61,409 bases of DNA, from the NCBI GenBank assembly GCA_024743405.1, contig JANSWP010000037.1, positions 1 through 61,409 of the forward strand, given 5' to 3'. Below the pieces are notes generated by a model, which was not told the DNA's origin, searched no databases, and saw only the letters and a list, made by a program, of their open reading frames with translations. The position numbers and the translations under genes are program-made. Of this stretch, positions 10,401 through 18,020 are shown piece by piece (positions within the stretch are counted from its first letter, which is position 1; each line of letters opens with the position of its first letter). Source of the DNA: Bacteroidota bacterium. Lineage in GTDB: Bacteria > Bacteroidota > Bacteroidia > Chitinophagales > Saprospiraceae.

Positions 10401-10594
10401 AAACGTTTTTCATCACATAATTCATGCACTAATGCCTGACTACCAACCAAAATTAAGTCTTGATTAGGGAAACTTAGCTGAAAAATGCCATCGTAATTTT
10501 TAGCTATTTCTATAATGCTTTTGAAGGAGTTATTAGGGTCAATGTCTAATAAGTTTCCTACAATCGGCTTGGGTTTTGGCTGCGGTATTTTCAT
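7460..10594 (-). CDS. CYP102-type bifunctional cytochrome P450/NADPH-P450 reductase
   Basis: 1044 aa from the start at 10594 (MKIPQPKP). The longer open frame to 10690 runs through a repeat element and is rejected. The P450 domain (about 1-460) has GDGLFTA, the I-helix AGHETTSG, ETLRLYP (ExxR) and the heme loop FGNGQRGCIGR with Cys402. An FMN flavodoxin domain follows (LILYGSNSGASESFANQL, about 480-630). The C-terminal FAD/NADPH domain has RQYSISSS and CAGSGLAPFRGFIQERA. This is the P450 BM3 architecture and length, a soluble self-sufficient monooxygenase that usually hydroxylates fatty acids near the omega end. It is central to the operon. Confidence 0.95.
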   Translation of the reverse strand: MKIPQPKPKPIVGNLLDIDPNNSFKSIIEIAKNYDGIFQLSFPNQDLILVGSQALVHELCDEKRFDKALLTPLKILRNLGGDGLFTAYTQEPNWGKAHRLLMPAFGPVAIRKMLPQMLDIAEQMLLKLERMGNEHVFDVAEEMTKLTLDTIALCSFDYRFNSFYSDELHPFVHAMVDGLAESGKRAVRLPFQQKFLFRTNQKYKADNDFMQKIGWEVINNRKREGSNSEQKDLLSIMLKNKDPLTGEALSDENIINQLITFLIAGHETTSGLLSFAIYNLLKNPDCLKKAQAEVDKVLGNEVLGLHHIPKLKYIESVLKETLRLYPTAPGFAINPYEDTTIGDKYFVKRRQSILILAWWLHRDKKVWGDDVEAFKPARFFEENFAKLPPNSWKPFGNGQRGCIGRSFAMQEAIIALAMLLQRFDPVLEDPNYELDIKETLTIKPEGFKIKVRRRKEVVLANTPNKKVNFLPKTKAIKKAQERLLILYGSNSGASESFANQLASEAQRYGFDSTIGPMDAYINQLEKGVRLFIVTASYEGKPPHNAAGFMSWLESLEKNELEGIEFTVLGCGHRDWVQTYQAIPKLVEQLMQQHGASLFLPRGEADAGGDFFGDFENWSESLWNKIAEEETNKKDAFLTVEITSNRSQFLQQESFLSALVTQNRELVNMNHPLGRSKRHLEIELPEGMTYETGDYLSILPSNPKRNVDRVIRRYGLNEDTQIIINKNKSVNFHLPTDYPVSLMDILSNYVELAQPVTKKQLKILGNACPCPPEKTEILKMAVPEYYLQHVLPKRISLLDMLEKYLSIDLGLGTFLELLPPLKPRQYSISSSPLSNPNRLSLTVSVVNAPAWSGLGNFEGVASNYLAYLRPDSKIRSITQPASTAFHPPKDTTIPMILVCAGSGLAPFRGFIQERALQKEKGMPIGEILLFFGCDHPDVDFLYKEEIKDWEAKGVLKTYLAFSEKVEEEVKFVQHRLWKERVEVFNLFQQQARFFVCGDGKYMAPAVKVTFLKIYQELANKTKAEAQEWFATIEKEGIRYVTDIFI

Positions 10595-10609
10595 TCTTTT
10601 AATTTTTTC

Positions 10610-10710
10610 ACGGCAGACGGTCGTTCGTTCCTCTCTTGATGGTAGACGGTCGCTCCGCTTGATGGAACCCTTTTTGCCGTCTACCGTCAAGCAAAGCGAC
10701 CGTCTACCGT
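10610..10710. repeat. Intercistronic heptamer hairpin, ACGGTAG family, copy 1
   Basis: The right arm (10678-10710) reads CCGTCTACCGTCAAGC..GCGACCGTCTACCGT. The left arm around 10639-10665 is its approximate inverse (GGTAGACGGTCGCTCCGCTT). An extra CGGCAGACGGTCG piece lies further left. It occupies the gap between the phosphatase stop (10718) and the P450 start (10594). Copies 2-4 are at 43866, 46959 and 50661. Confidence 0.85.
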
Positions 10711-10717
10711 TAAAAAT

Positions 10718-11431
10718 TTAAACAAAAGTCACCATCTTTTTTTCGAGATGCGGTATTTCATTAAAACCGAACAAATTGAATTGTCCTTTGGAATAAAAGA
10801 AAGAAGTAAAAGCGGTGTTCCTGTGAGAAAAGTTTAGTGCTACTACTCTTTTTTCATCGACTATTTTCAGTGCTTCGGCTGTAATAGAAGCAATTGTACC
10901 ACCCGATGTAAAAGCCGCAATGGTTTCTCCAGAATCCGTATTTTTTAAAATGTTGTCCAATCCTTTCTTAACTTCTTGACGAAATGATTTCCAAGGCAAA
11001 ATTCCTTCTGCATTTATTTTACCTTCCGCCCATTCATCTAAGAAATATTGAAAAACAAGTAAGCTATTTGCCTTTTTTCGGGCAGGATTAACCTTACTTT
11101 TTTCTGCTAATTCTTTTACCAAAGGAACGGTTTCCAATAAAGTTGGCATTAATTGAGCCATTGCAATATGTCCTTCATGTTCCAATAACCCATTCTCTAA
11201 AATTGGTTCGGGCATAGGCAAGTTATGCTTATCAAATATGTTTTTTACAATTTCAAAAGTGTGCTGTTGGCGTTGTAAAGGACCGACAAATACTTTATTA
11301 AAAAGCATCTTTTTATTTGCCAAATAATTGCCCAACTCAACAGATTGTTCCTCTCCTTTTGGAGAAAGCGCATCGTAATTATCTGCACCAAATGAGGCTT
11401 GGGCATGGCGAAAAAAGTATAATTTGCTCAT
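10718..11431 (-). CDS. Histidine phosphatase (phosphoglycerate-mutase superfamily)
   Basis: 237 aa. The N-terminus has the catalytic RHAQ motif (FFRHAQASFGADNYDALSPKGEEQ), a variant of the superfamily RHG motif where the His is phosphorylated. The region LGNYLANKKM...VGPLQRQQHTFE supplies the usual second Arg. The distal AAFTSGGTIASI replaces the common VSHGG with an SGG core. SixA/PhoE-like phosphatases of this size act on small phosphorylated molecules; the substrate here is unknown. The gene begins 20 bp after the end of the flavoprotein gene and is the second gene of the operon. Confidence 0.8.
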   Translation of the reverse strand: MSKLYFFRHAQASFGADNYDALSPKGEEQSVELGNYLANKKMLFNKVFVGPLQRQQHTFEIVKNIFDKHNLPMPEPILENGLLEHEGHIAMAQLMPTLLETVPLVKELAEKSKVNPARKKANSLLVFQYFLDEWAEGKINAEGILPWKSFRQEVKKGLDNILKNTDSGETIAAFTSGGTIASITAEALKIVDEKRVVALNFSHRNTAFTSFFYSKGQFNLFGFNEIPHLEKKMVTFV

Positions 11432-11450
11432 AATTTAAATGAATCTTAAT

Positions 11451-12425
11451 TTATACATTTACTGCTGCAAATTCCTTCACCACATCTGCAACCGACTCCA
11501 CCGATTTAATATTTCCTACCCCTTTCCCTGCTTGCCAAAATTGCACATTATCATCAAAAGCGGTTTTACTATAATTTTTAAGTCCCCGACTCATCAAATA
11601 CATCCGAGCATATTTTTTCAACTTTCGTTTTTTGAGCATATAACTTATAATAGTCCCTGTTCGCAACCCACCTCGCATGATGTCTTTTGTTTTGATAACG
11701 GAAGAATTGTTCCCTGCAATTTTATTAGTCCACACAATGTCTTCTTCTGTGGAATCCACGATTGCTTGTTTGTAACTATCTGTAATGATACATTCTTTAG
11801 TTGCTAAAAATCGAGTTCCCATTTGGACACCTGCATATCCCATATCCAACACTTTTTGAAAATCACCTGCATTTCCAATTCCGCCTGCGCAAACCAATGG
11901 AATTCCTATGTCATGTAGTTCCTCTATAAATTGTTCTGCAGACTGAATACCAGTCTGCCCACCACCTCGCCAATTAATACAATTCAAACCATCCACTCCT
12001 GCATCTCGCATGGCTAATGCTACTTTTTTATTCGGCACATCATGGTAAACTTTGATGTCGTGTTGCTTGGCTATTTTGACAATTGCATGAGGTTTTCCCA
12101 AAGAAGTCAGAAAGAATTTCACGCCTTCTTCAATGGAAATTTCCATCCACTTTTTCATCTGCTCATGGTACTTTTTATTCGCACCACCGAAAATGGTAAA
12201 GTTGACTCCAAAAGGTTTGTCTGTCAGTTTTTTTATCAATTGCAAACCTTCCCGAAAATCATGACCATACAAAGAAGTCAACGCCACCGGCTGCACGACT
12301 CCAAAACCTCCTGCATCCGAAACAGCGGCAATTAATTCGGGATTGGAACCTGGGTACATTGGACCGCACACGATTGGTACTTGTGCGCCAGTATCTTTTA
12401 AGAATTGTTGAGTTGTAGATTTCAT
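11451..12425 (-). CDS. Nitronate monooxygenase-like FMN protein
   Basis: 324 aa TIM barrel of the NMO/2-nitropropane dioxygenase/FabK group. The start has VPIVCGPMYPGSNPELIAAVSDAGGFGVV. Mid-protein are DGLNCINWRGGG and VCAGGIGNAGDFQKVLDMGYAGVQMGTRF, the FMN-phosphate-binding GGI and MGTRF motifs. In acyl-catabolic operons these proteins often act as enoyl reductases or remove nitronates; the real substrate is not evident. It is the first gene of the P450 operon, 23 bp downstream of a good TAnnTTTG box. A second, diverged paralog is at 50759. Confidence 0.85.
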   Translation of the reverse strand: MKSTTQQFLKDTGAQVPIVCGPMYPGSNPELIAAVSDAGGFGVVQPVALTSLYGHDFREGLQLIKKLTDKPFGVNFTIFGGANKKYHEQMKKWMEISIEEGVKFFLTSLGKPHAIVKIAKQHDIKVYHDVPNKKVALAMRDAGVDGLNCINWRGGGQTGIQSAEQFIEELHDIGIPLVCAGGIGNAGDFQKVLDMGYAGVQMGTRFLATKECIITDSYKQAIVDSTEEDIVWTNKIAGNNSSVIKTKDIMRGGLRTGTIISYMLKKRKLKKYARMYLMSRGLKNYSKTAFDDNVQFWQAGKGVGNIKSVESVADVVKEFAAVNV

Positions 12426-12447
12426 TGTTTTGATTTTAAATAAGACA

Positions 12448-12455
12448 CAAAACTA
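12448..12455 (-). promoter_or_regulatory. Promoter -7 box of the P450 operon
   Basis: Minus-strand TAGTTTTG matches the Bacteroidota -7 consensus TAnnTTTG and lies 23 bp upstream of the first start codon of the operon. A 20-bp palindrome lies in the -33/spacer zone just upstream. Confidence 0.6.
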
Positions 12456-12468
12456 ATTATGAGGTAAA

Positions 12469-12488
12469 TTTAGGTTTTAAAACCTAAA
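12469..12488. promoter_or_regulatory. Palindromic operator of the P450 operon
   Basis: Perfect 20-bp palindrome TTTAGGTTTTAAAACCTAAA with core TAGG-N8-CCTA. It sits 13 bp upstream of the -7 box, overlapping the place of the -33 element, so a bound protein would probably repress. Nearly the same 16-bp core recurs at 52483-52498 in the promoter of the beta-oxidation operon. The binding protein is not identifiable here. Confidence 0.7.
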
Positions 12489-12581
12489 AAATAAATTATA
12501 CGCTATTTCTTTTGTGAAAAAGCCATCAATTATGTGCTTTTAATACGCTTTCCGATTATTGATGTCGTACAAATAAAATAG

Positions 12582-12797
12582 TTGATTTTGGTTTTAGACG
12601 AGGCGAAAAACACAAAAGATAAGCGGTTTGAAAATGCTTATTCAGCGTTGGGAGCTATGGGACAGAGTATAAGTATTTTCCCAAATATAGATACCGTAGT
12701 CGCTTTTAAAACGAAGGCGGTTTATCAGCGAATTACACCTGATAATATTCAATTGGAAGTGCTTAAAAAAGCCATTGAATTATACAACCTATACTAA
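12582..12797 (+). pseudogene. C-terminal remnant of a beta-lactamase-family hydrolase
   Basis: 71 residues matching only the last part of serine hydrolases of the beta-lactamase fold: SALGAMGQSISIFPNIDTVVAFKTK corresponds to the GxYGQ..xxxPxxDLVVV strand seen in the intact gene at 2545-3945. No SxxK domain precedes it; the frame opens just before with a TTG-like context. I read it as a truncated relic, on the plus strand between the two divergent operons. The rest of 12490-12870 holds no other gene. Confidence 0.65.
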
Positions 12798-12870
12798 TTC
12801 AGTTAATTACATCGGTTTTTTTATTTCAAAATAAATATTATTTCATTTTCTTTTCTACAAACAAAAATTC

Positions 12871-12878
12871 TAATTTTG
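12871..12878 (+). promoter_or_regulatory. Promoter -7 box of the sigma factor gene
   Basis: TAATTTTG fits TAnnTTTG and is 20 bp upstream of the ATG of the ECF sigma factor. No regulatory palindrome is evident around it. Confidence 0.55.
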
Positions 12879-12898
12879 GTCAGAAAAACAATCGAAAA

Positions 12899-13471
12899 AT
12901 GCACTTTAAATCCACTCAAAAGTCTGATAAAGAACTTTGGGATTTATTGCGAAAAGGCAATAAAACAGCATTTTCGATTTTGTATAAAAGACATATCCAA
13001 GCCCTTCTTCATTTCGGTCTCAAACTCACTCCTGACCGAGAATTAATTAAAGATACTTTACAGGAATTATTTATTGAATTCTGGAATAAAAGGGTTTCTC
13101 TTTCAGATGTAGAACACGTCAAAGTTTATTTGATTAAATCCTTCAGGTATAAATTATTGAGAGCTATCTCTCAGGCGAATAAATCACAATCTTATGAATT
13201 GGAAGATTTAATGGGCGGAATGTCCACTTCTGAATTTACGGACAATGAATTGTCTTTGGAGCGAAGACACAAATTGAAAACGAAACTCGAACAACTGCCC
13301 GAACGACAAAGGGAAGTGATTCATTTGCGATATTTTCAAAATCTCAAAAACGAAGAAATTGCCGACATTATTAATGTCAATTACCAATCTGTTTCTAATC
13401 TTTTACATCGAGCCGTTAAGAACTTGAAAAAGCAATTGATTGCTAAAAGATCAACTTTTCTTTTCCTTTAA
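12899..13471 (+). CDS. FecI-type ECF sigma-70 factor
   Basis: 190 aa. Region 2 (about 25-95) includes ALLHFGLKL and the TLQELFIEFW core motif. Region 4 (about 130-180) includes LPERQREVIHLRYFQNLKNEEIADIINVNYQSVSNLLHRAVKNLKK, the usual helix-turn-helix that recognises -35. This is the Bacteroidota 'RNA polymerase sigma-70 family' FecI group, which is held inactive by a FecR partner until a TonB receptor senses its ligand. The FecR gene and the receptor follow directly, so the triad forms a trans-envelope sensing system for the substrate of the downstream transporter. Confidence 0.9.
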   Translation: MHFKSTQKSDKELWDLLRKGNKTAFSILYKRHIQALLHFGLKLTPDRELIKDTLQELFIEFWNKRVSLSDVEHVKVYLIKSFRYKLLRAISQANKSQSYELEDLMGGMSTSEFTDNELSLERRHKLKTKLEQLPERQREVIHLRYFQNLKNEEIADIINVNYQSVSNLLHRAVKNLKKQLIAKRSTFLFL

Positions 13472-13628
13472 CTTTAAAATTATTTTCCTGCCTTAACTCA
13501 TTCATTTCCAGCACTTTTCATCTTTAACACATCCGCTAAATAATTTTTTTTGAAAAAATATATAATTAGGTGAGTATAAAATCGGTCTGTTTGTCACTTA
13601 CAAGTAAAACGCATAATTACGAATCTAA

Positions 13629-14729
13629 ATGAAGCATTACGAAGATTACGAAATAGAAGATTTTGCAAGTGATGACGATTTCATCAATTGGTGCCTTCAA
13701 CCTGACGAAGTATCTAATAAACTTTGGAATAATTGGATTCAATCCCATCCTGAACATCAAACAACCGTTCTCGAAGCAAAACAGTTGATTTTGGATTTAC
13801 AATCTCTCGAAACTGAGAAGAATAAGACCGCTTTTGAACTCGAAATTTGGGAGAAAATAAACGAGCATGTTTCCAAAACCTCTAATCGATCCAAAATTAG
13901 AAAATTATATTGGGCAACCTCCGTTGCGGCGAGTTTGCTGCTTTTGATTGGAGCGTATTTCTTTTTCCAAAATGATACCTCTTTAAACCCAAATGAAAAT
14001 TTAGCGCAATTCGAATGGATAAATCTTGAGAATAATTCAGGCATTAAAAAGCGAATTGAATTGGCAGATAATAGTGTGATTATTCTTGAACCTTTTAGTA
14101 GTTTAAAATATCCATCCGAATTTTCGGGTGATCAAAGAGTCGTTTTTTTGAAAGGGGAAGCCTTCTTCGACATTGCTCGCGATACTACCAAACCATTTTT
14201 GGTTTATGCCAACGAAACGGTCACCAAAGTTTTAGGAACAAGTTTTAGAATTACTGCTTTTGAAGGAGAAAAAACGGTAGAAGTGGAAGTAAAATCGGGA
14301 AAAGTAGCCGTTTACGCGAATGTGGATTCGGAAAACAAAAAGATTATGATTGTAGAAACGGATGAAAAAATGCTCATACCTCTACCAAATAAAAAGTTAG
14401 AAGTCACGCCCAATCAAAAAGTTGTTTTTGACAAAAAAGAGGATGAAATGATTAAGACAGTAGCAAAATTGCCGCAAATCATTACAAAATTGGAAACGCT
14501 TCCACAATTTGAATTTGAGGAAGAATCTGTTGTGAAGGTTTTCAATGCACTTGAATTGGCTTATGGAATTGATTTAGAATACGATGAAGAGAATCTGAAA
14601 AATTGTCCGATAACAACGAAATTAAAAGATGAGCCACTTTTCCAAAAATTAAGCATCATCTGTGCAGCATTAAGTTTGGAATTTTCAGAAAAAGATGCGG
14701 TAATTTCCATCAAAGGCGAAGGTTGTTAA
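13629..14729 (+). CDS. FecR-family anti-sigma factor / signal transducer
   Basis: 366 aa. The cytoplasmic N-terminus (1-85) has the FecR W-rich start (DDDFINWCLQPDEVSNKLWNNW). One membrane span lies at about 97-115 (LYWATSVAASLLLLIGAYFFF). The periplasmic FecR beta domain follows (KRIELADNSVIILEPFSSLKYP, VVFLKGEAFFDIARD, VLGTSFRI). The C-terminal DUF4974 domain (about 290-365) has FEFEEESVVKVFNALELAYGIDLEYDEE. It should receive the signal from the STN domain of the receptor encoded next. The 157-bp gap to the sigma factor gene is AT-rich with no other feature. Confidence 0.92.
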   Translation: MKHYEDYEIEDFASDDDFINWCLQPDEVSNKLWNNWIQSHPEHQTTVLEAKQLILDLQSLETEKNKTAFELEIWEKINEHVSKTSNRSKIRKLYWATSVAASLLLLIGAYFFFQNDTSLNPNENLAQFEWINLENNSGIKKRIELADNSVIILEPFSSLKYPSEFSGDQRVVFLKGEAFFDIARDTTKPFLVYANETVTKVLGTSFRITAFEGEKTVEVEVKSGKVAVYANVDSENKKIMIVETDEKMLIPLPNKKLEVTPNQKVVFDKKEDEMIKTVAKLPQIITKLETLPQFEFEEESVVKVFNALELAYGIDLEYDEENLKNCPITTKLKDEPLFQKLSIICAALSLEFSEKDAVISIKGEGC

Positions 14730-14738
14730 CAAAAAAAA

Positions 14739-14760
14739 TCCGATGGTCGAAACCATCGGA
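14739..14760 (-). terminator. Hairpin after fecR, terminator-like only on the minus strand
   Basis: TCCGATGGT-CGAA-ACCATCGGA is a perfect 9-bp stem with a tetraloop, starting 9 bp after the fecR stop. The A-run sits 5' on the plus strand, so a classical U-tract exists only for transcription from the right. For the fecR transcript it is a bare stable hairpin that could instead protect or process the RNA. Confidence 0.5.
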
Positions 14761-14790
14761 ATATAAGCGATAAAAAACACTTTGAGGAAA

Positions 14791-14846
14791 AAGTCTTTCG
14801 TGACTGACCTGTTGGCGCAGAGGATCACGGGACTTAAAAATCCTCT
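14791..14846 (+). other. Structured leader upstream of the TonB receptor gene
   Basis: Two competing or interlocking stems are visible: AAGTC..CGTGA (14791-14803) with TCACG.GACTT (14825-14835), and AGAGGAT (14819-14825) with ATCCTCT (14840-14846). The left arm of the second lies in the loop of the first and its right arm lies outside, so they could form a pseudoknot. It ends 32 bp before the receptor ATG. I do not recognise a known riboswitch. Confidence 0.35.
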
Positions 14847-14878
14847 TTAGTATTCTTTCACTAATAAAAATCAAAATT

Positions 14879-17800
14879 ATGCAAAAGAAACGAGAACCAC
14901 TTACAAAAATTTATTGGCTTATGAGGTTCACTTCAATGCAATTTCTAATCGCGATTTTGACTTTGTCTTGCCTTCATGCAAATAATTCAAATGCACAAGA
15001 AATTCTAAATCAGCAAATTACCTTGAATTCGCAAAATGTTCAACTCAAAAAAGTTTTGAATCAAATTGAACAACAGGCAAAAGTTGATTTCACCTACAGT
15101 TCTCAAAAAATTTCAGCCAACCAAAAGGTCTCTTTAACTGCTCAAAGTGAGCGTTTAGAAACCGTTTTGGCAAAATTATTTACACCGATTTCTATTGAAT
15201 ATAAAATATTCAATGACCGTACAATTGTCTTATCAAAAAGCACGAAAAGTATGGGTGATATGGAATTGCCACCAGTTAGAGGTAAAGTAACTGACGAGGA
15301 GGGGAATCCTTTAATCGGTGCGACTGTTTCTGTAAAAGGAGGCACAAATGGAACTACAACAGATGTGGACGGTAATTTTTCATTAGATGTTCCTGATGGG
15401 GCGATTTTAGTCGTTTCTTATACAGGCTATGCAACTCAAGAAGTTACAGTTAGTGGCAGCGGACCAATCAATGTTACTTTAGCCGAAGGAGTTTTATTAG
15501 ACAATATTACGGTAATTGGTTCGAGAGGTAAACCTCGAACAGATTTGGATAGTCCCGTTCCAATTGATGCGATTCAAGCTTCTGATTTACTTAAAACTGG
15601 ACAACCTGATATTGCACAATCGATTCACTTTACCGTTCCTTCTTTCAGTGCGCAAAAATTTGGTATCAATGACCTTGCACCATTAATCGACCCTGCACAA
15701 TTGAGAGGTTTAGGTTCTGACCAAACATTATTAACTGTTAATGGAAAGCGTCGTCATAAAGTGGCCTTTTTTAATGGTAATGATGGTGTCGGTAAAGGAC
15801 AGTTAGGAAATGATATTAACTCAATTCCTTCGGCAGCAGTTGAACGAGTGGAAGTTTTACGTGATGGTGCAGCTGCATTATATGGTTCTGACGCAATTGC
15901 TGGTGTGATTAATATGGAATTGAAAAAGAATCGCTCAGGTGGTTCATTGATGGCTTATTTAGGTTCAACTTATACTTCTCCTGAATATGATGGTGTGACG
16001 AATAAAGGTGAGGAAGGTGCGAAAATTTATGGAGATGATGCAATAACTGACGGAAATACTTTCTCTACCTCTTTGAACTTTGGTTTGCCTTGGGGCGATG
16101 ATGGTTTCATCAGTACAACTCTATCCTATTCTCATGCTGACCCAACGGATCGTTCAGGAACTTATTCTCATAGTTCAGGATGGTACACTTCTGCTCAATA
16201 TGACTCTTTGGGATTGACGGATGAGCAATTGCAAGCTCAAAACGGTATTGATAAAGACCGAGCAATTTTAGGAACTGCCGAAAACACAAATGGCGGTCTT
16301 TTCATCAATGCAGGTAAATCAATTAATGACACGTGGGATTATTATGGAATGGCTGGATTCACGAAAAAACACATCATTGGTGGTGTTTTTACAAGAACGC
16401 CTGCAAGAACAAGCCGTGCAGTAGTTGATATTTTCTACGATGGTTACAACCCCGAAGTACCTTCAACTTTGACAGATTGGCAAGCATTGTCAGGAATTAA
16501 AGGTGAATTAGGCGGTGGTTGGACTGCAGATTTTAGCATGGGATACAGTGGAAATGATGTTCAATTATTTGCAAGAAATACCGTAAATCCAAGTATGGGA
16601 GCGGATTCTCCAACTCAATTTTATACAGGTGGATTGAGAGTTACTCAAAGTATTTTGAATTTTGATTTCACAAAGAGTTTATCTGACAATGTTAGTTTGG
16701 CATTTGGTTCTGAATACCGTCGCGAAACCTATGAGCAATCAGAAGGACAAAAAGAATCTTGGTTTCCTGGTGAATTAGCAACGGCAGGAAGAGACATTGG
16801 TTCTTCTGGTAGAGAAGGTTATACGCCTGCTTCTACAGGGTTTTGGGATAGAAATAACTTAGGGATTTATGCAGAGTTGGAAGCAGATTTGACAGAGGCA
16901 TTTTTGGTAATTGTCGCAGGTCGTTTTGAAGATTATTCTGATTTTGGTTCGGACTTTTCTTACAAATTGGCGACTCGTTATAAAGTAACTGACAATGTTT
17001 CTGTTCGTGGATCTTTAAATCGTTCTTTCCGTGCTCCATCTTTAGCACAAACTCACTACAGTAATTTTAGCCAAATTTCTTTCGGTGGTGACGGGGAATC
17101 TATCGTTTCTCCTACTTTACCGATTCGTGATACACGGGTTCAAAGTGCTTTTGGAATTGAAAACTTACAACCTGAAACCTCTTTTGATATTGCTGTCGGT
17201 GCTACTGCTAAATTGATGGATGGTGCATTGAAATTGACGTTGGATGCTTATCAAATTGCAGTTGATGACCGTATTTTCTTGGCACAAGTTGCAGCGGCTG
17301 ACTTTCCAGTATTTGGTACTTCTGGTTTTGATGATATTAACTTCTTTACGAATGCAATTAATACGACTACTTCAGGTTTGGATTTCGTTGCAACTTATAG
17401 TAAACGATTTTCTGAAAATAATAATTTGAACCTTTCTTTGGCAGTAAACTTCAACGAAACTGAGATTGACGAATTGAATCCAACGAAAGAATTGGCTGGT
17501 CATATTTCTTATGACAGAATCAATAACGGAAGTGACTTCTTTGTCTATTTGATTGAAGGCACACCAAAAAGCAAGATTATTTTCAGTCCATCTTATAGAA
17601 CTGGACCTGTTTCTTTCTTAGCTCGTATTAGTAATTTCGGTGAAGTTAGTGAGCCAAGATTGAGATATAATGCGGATAATGACGAATGGGATGACAATCC
17701 TGTCGGCGGCGGAGAACCTCAGATTTTATCTGCAAAAACAGTTGTGGATTTCTCTATCACAGGTCACTTTAGTGATAATTTATCTATCACAGCAGGTGTG

Positions 17801-17935
17801 AATAATTTGTTTGATACTTATCCAGATATGTTGGCAGAGGCACAAGTTAGAAGTGAAGTTATCTATTCAAGAAGAGTGAATCAGTTTGGTACAAATGGAC
17901 GTTTCTTGAACCTTACATTGAATTACAACTGGTAA
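14879..17935 (+). CDS. TonB-dependent receptor with STN signalling domain
   Basis: 1018 aa. A signal peptide ends near SNAQ (about 40). An STN secretin/TonB domain spans about 42-120 (QITLNSQNVQLKKVLNQIE...), the part that talks to FecR. A carboxypeptidase-regulatory-like barrel follows (about 130-205, VRGKVTDEEGNPLIGATVSVKG), then the plug (about 215-350, VERVEVLRDGAAALYGSDAIAGVINMELKK) and a 22-strand-type barrel ending in the aromatic LNLTLNYNW. No SusD-like lipoprotein follows, so it is a single-component receptor. Its neighbours suggest a tricarboxylate or a complexed organic acid as ligand. A terminator follows it. Confidence 0.92.
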   Translation: MQKKREPLTKIYWLMRFTSMQFLIAILTLSCLHANNSNAQEILNQQITLNSQNVQLKKVLNQIEQQAKVDFTYSSQKISANQKVSLTAQSERLETVLAKLFTPISIEYKIFNDRTIVLSKSTKSMGDMELPPVRGKVTDEEGNPLIGATVSVKGGTNGTTTDVDGNFSLDVPDGAILVVSYTGYATQEVTVSGSGPINVTLAEGVLLDNITVIGSRGKPRTDLDSPVPIDAIQASDLLKTGQPDIAQSIHFTVPSFSAQKFGINDLAPLIDPAQLRGLGSDQTLLTVNGKRRHKVAFFNGNDGVGKGQLGNDINSIPSAAVERVEVLRDGAAALYGSDAIAGVINMELKKNRSGGSLMAYLGSTYTSPEYDGVTNKGEEGAKIYGDDAITDGNTFSTSLNFGLPWGDDGFISTTLSYSHADPTDRSGTYSHSSGWYTSAQYDSLGLTDEQLQAQNGIDKDRAILGTAENTNGGLFINAGKSINDTWDYYGMAGFTKKHIIGGVFTRTPARTSRAVVDIFYDGYNPEVPSTLTDWQALSGIKGELGGGWTADFSMGYSGNDVQLFARNTVNPSMGADSPTQFYTGGLRVTQSILNFDFTKSLSDNVSLAFGSEYRRETYEQSEGQKESWFPGELATAGRDIGSSGREGYTPASTGFWDRNNLGIYAELEADLTEAFLVIVAGRFEDYSDFGSDFSYKLATRYKVTDNVSVRGSLNRSFRAPSLAQTHYSNFSQISFGGDGESIVSPTLPIRDTRVQSAFGIENLQPETSFDIAVGATAKLMDGALKLTLDAYQIAVDDRIFLAQVAAADFPVFGTSGFDDINFFTNAINTTTSGLDFVATYSKRFSENNNLNLSLAVNFNETEIDELNPTKELAGHISYDRINNGSDFFVYLIEGTPKSKIIFSPSYRTGPVSFLARISNFGEVSEPRLRYNADNDEWDDNPVGGGEPQILSAKTVVDFSITGHFSDNLSITAGVNNLFDTYPDMLAEAQVRSEVIYSRRVNQFGTNGRFLNLTLNYNW

Positions 17936-17975
17936 AACAAAAGTTCATACTTTAAATTTTAAGTGAGAGTATAAT

Positions 17976-18006
17976 GGGGATTTGCACTTTCGCAAATCCC
18001 CTTTTT
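17976..18006 (+). terminator. Intrinsic terminator after the TonB receptor gene
   Basis: Perfect 10-bp stem GGGGATTTGC / GCAAATCCCC with a 6-base loop followed by TTTTT. It ends only 15 bp before the ATG of the next gene, with no obvious new promoter between them. It therefore probably lets a fraction of transcripts through, making less of the enzymes than of the receptor. Confidence 0.8.
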
Positions 18007-18020
18007 AAAGAAAAGACAAA

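Noticed and set aside
10595-10690. N-terminal extension of the P450 gene to 10690
   Set aside because: The added residues are read from the ACGGTAG-type repeat; the domain begins properly at MKIPQP (10594).
11439-11807. 122-residue frame antisense to the NMO-like gene
   Set aside because: Cys/His/Phe-rich composition typical of an antisense shadow of a conserved gene.
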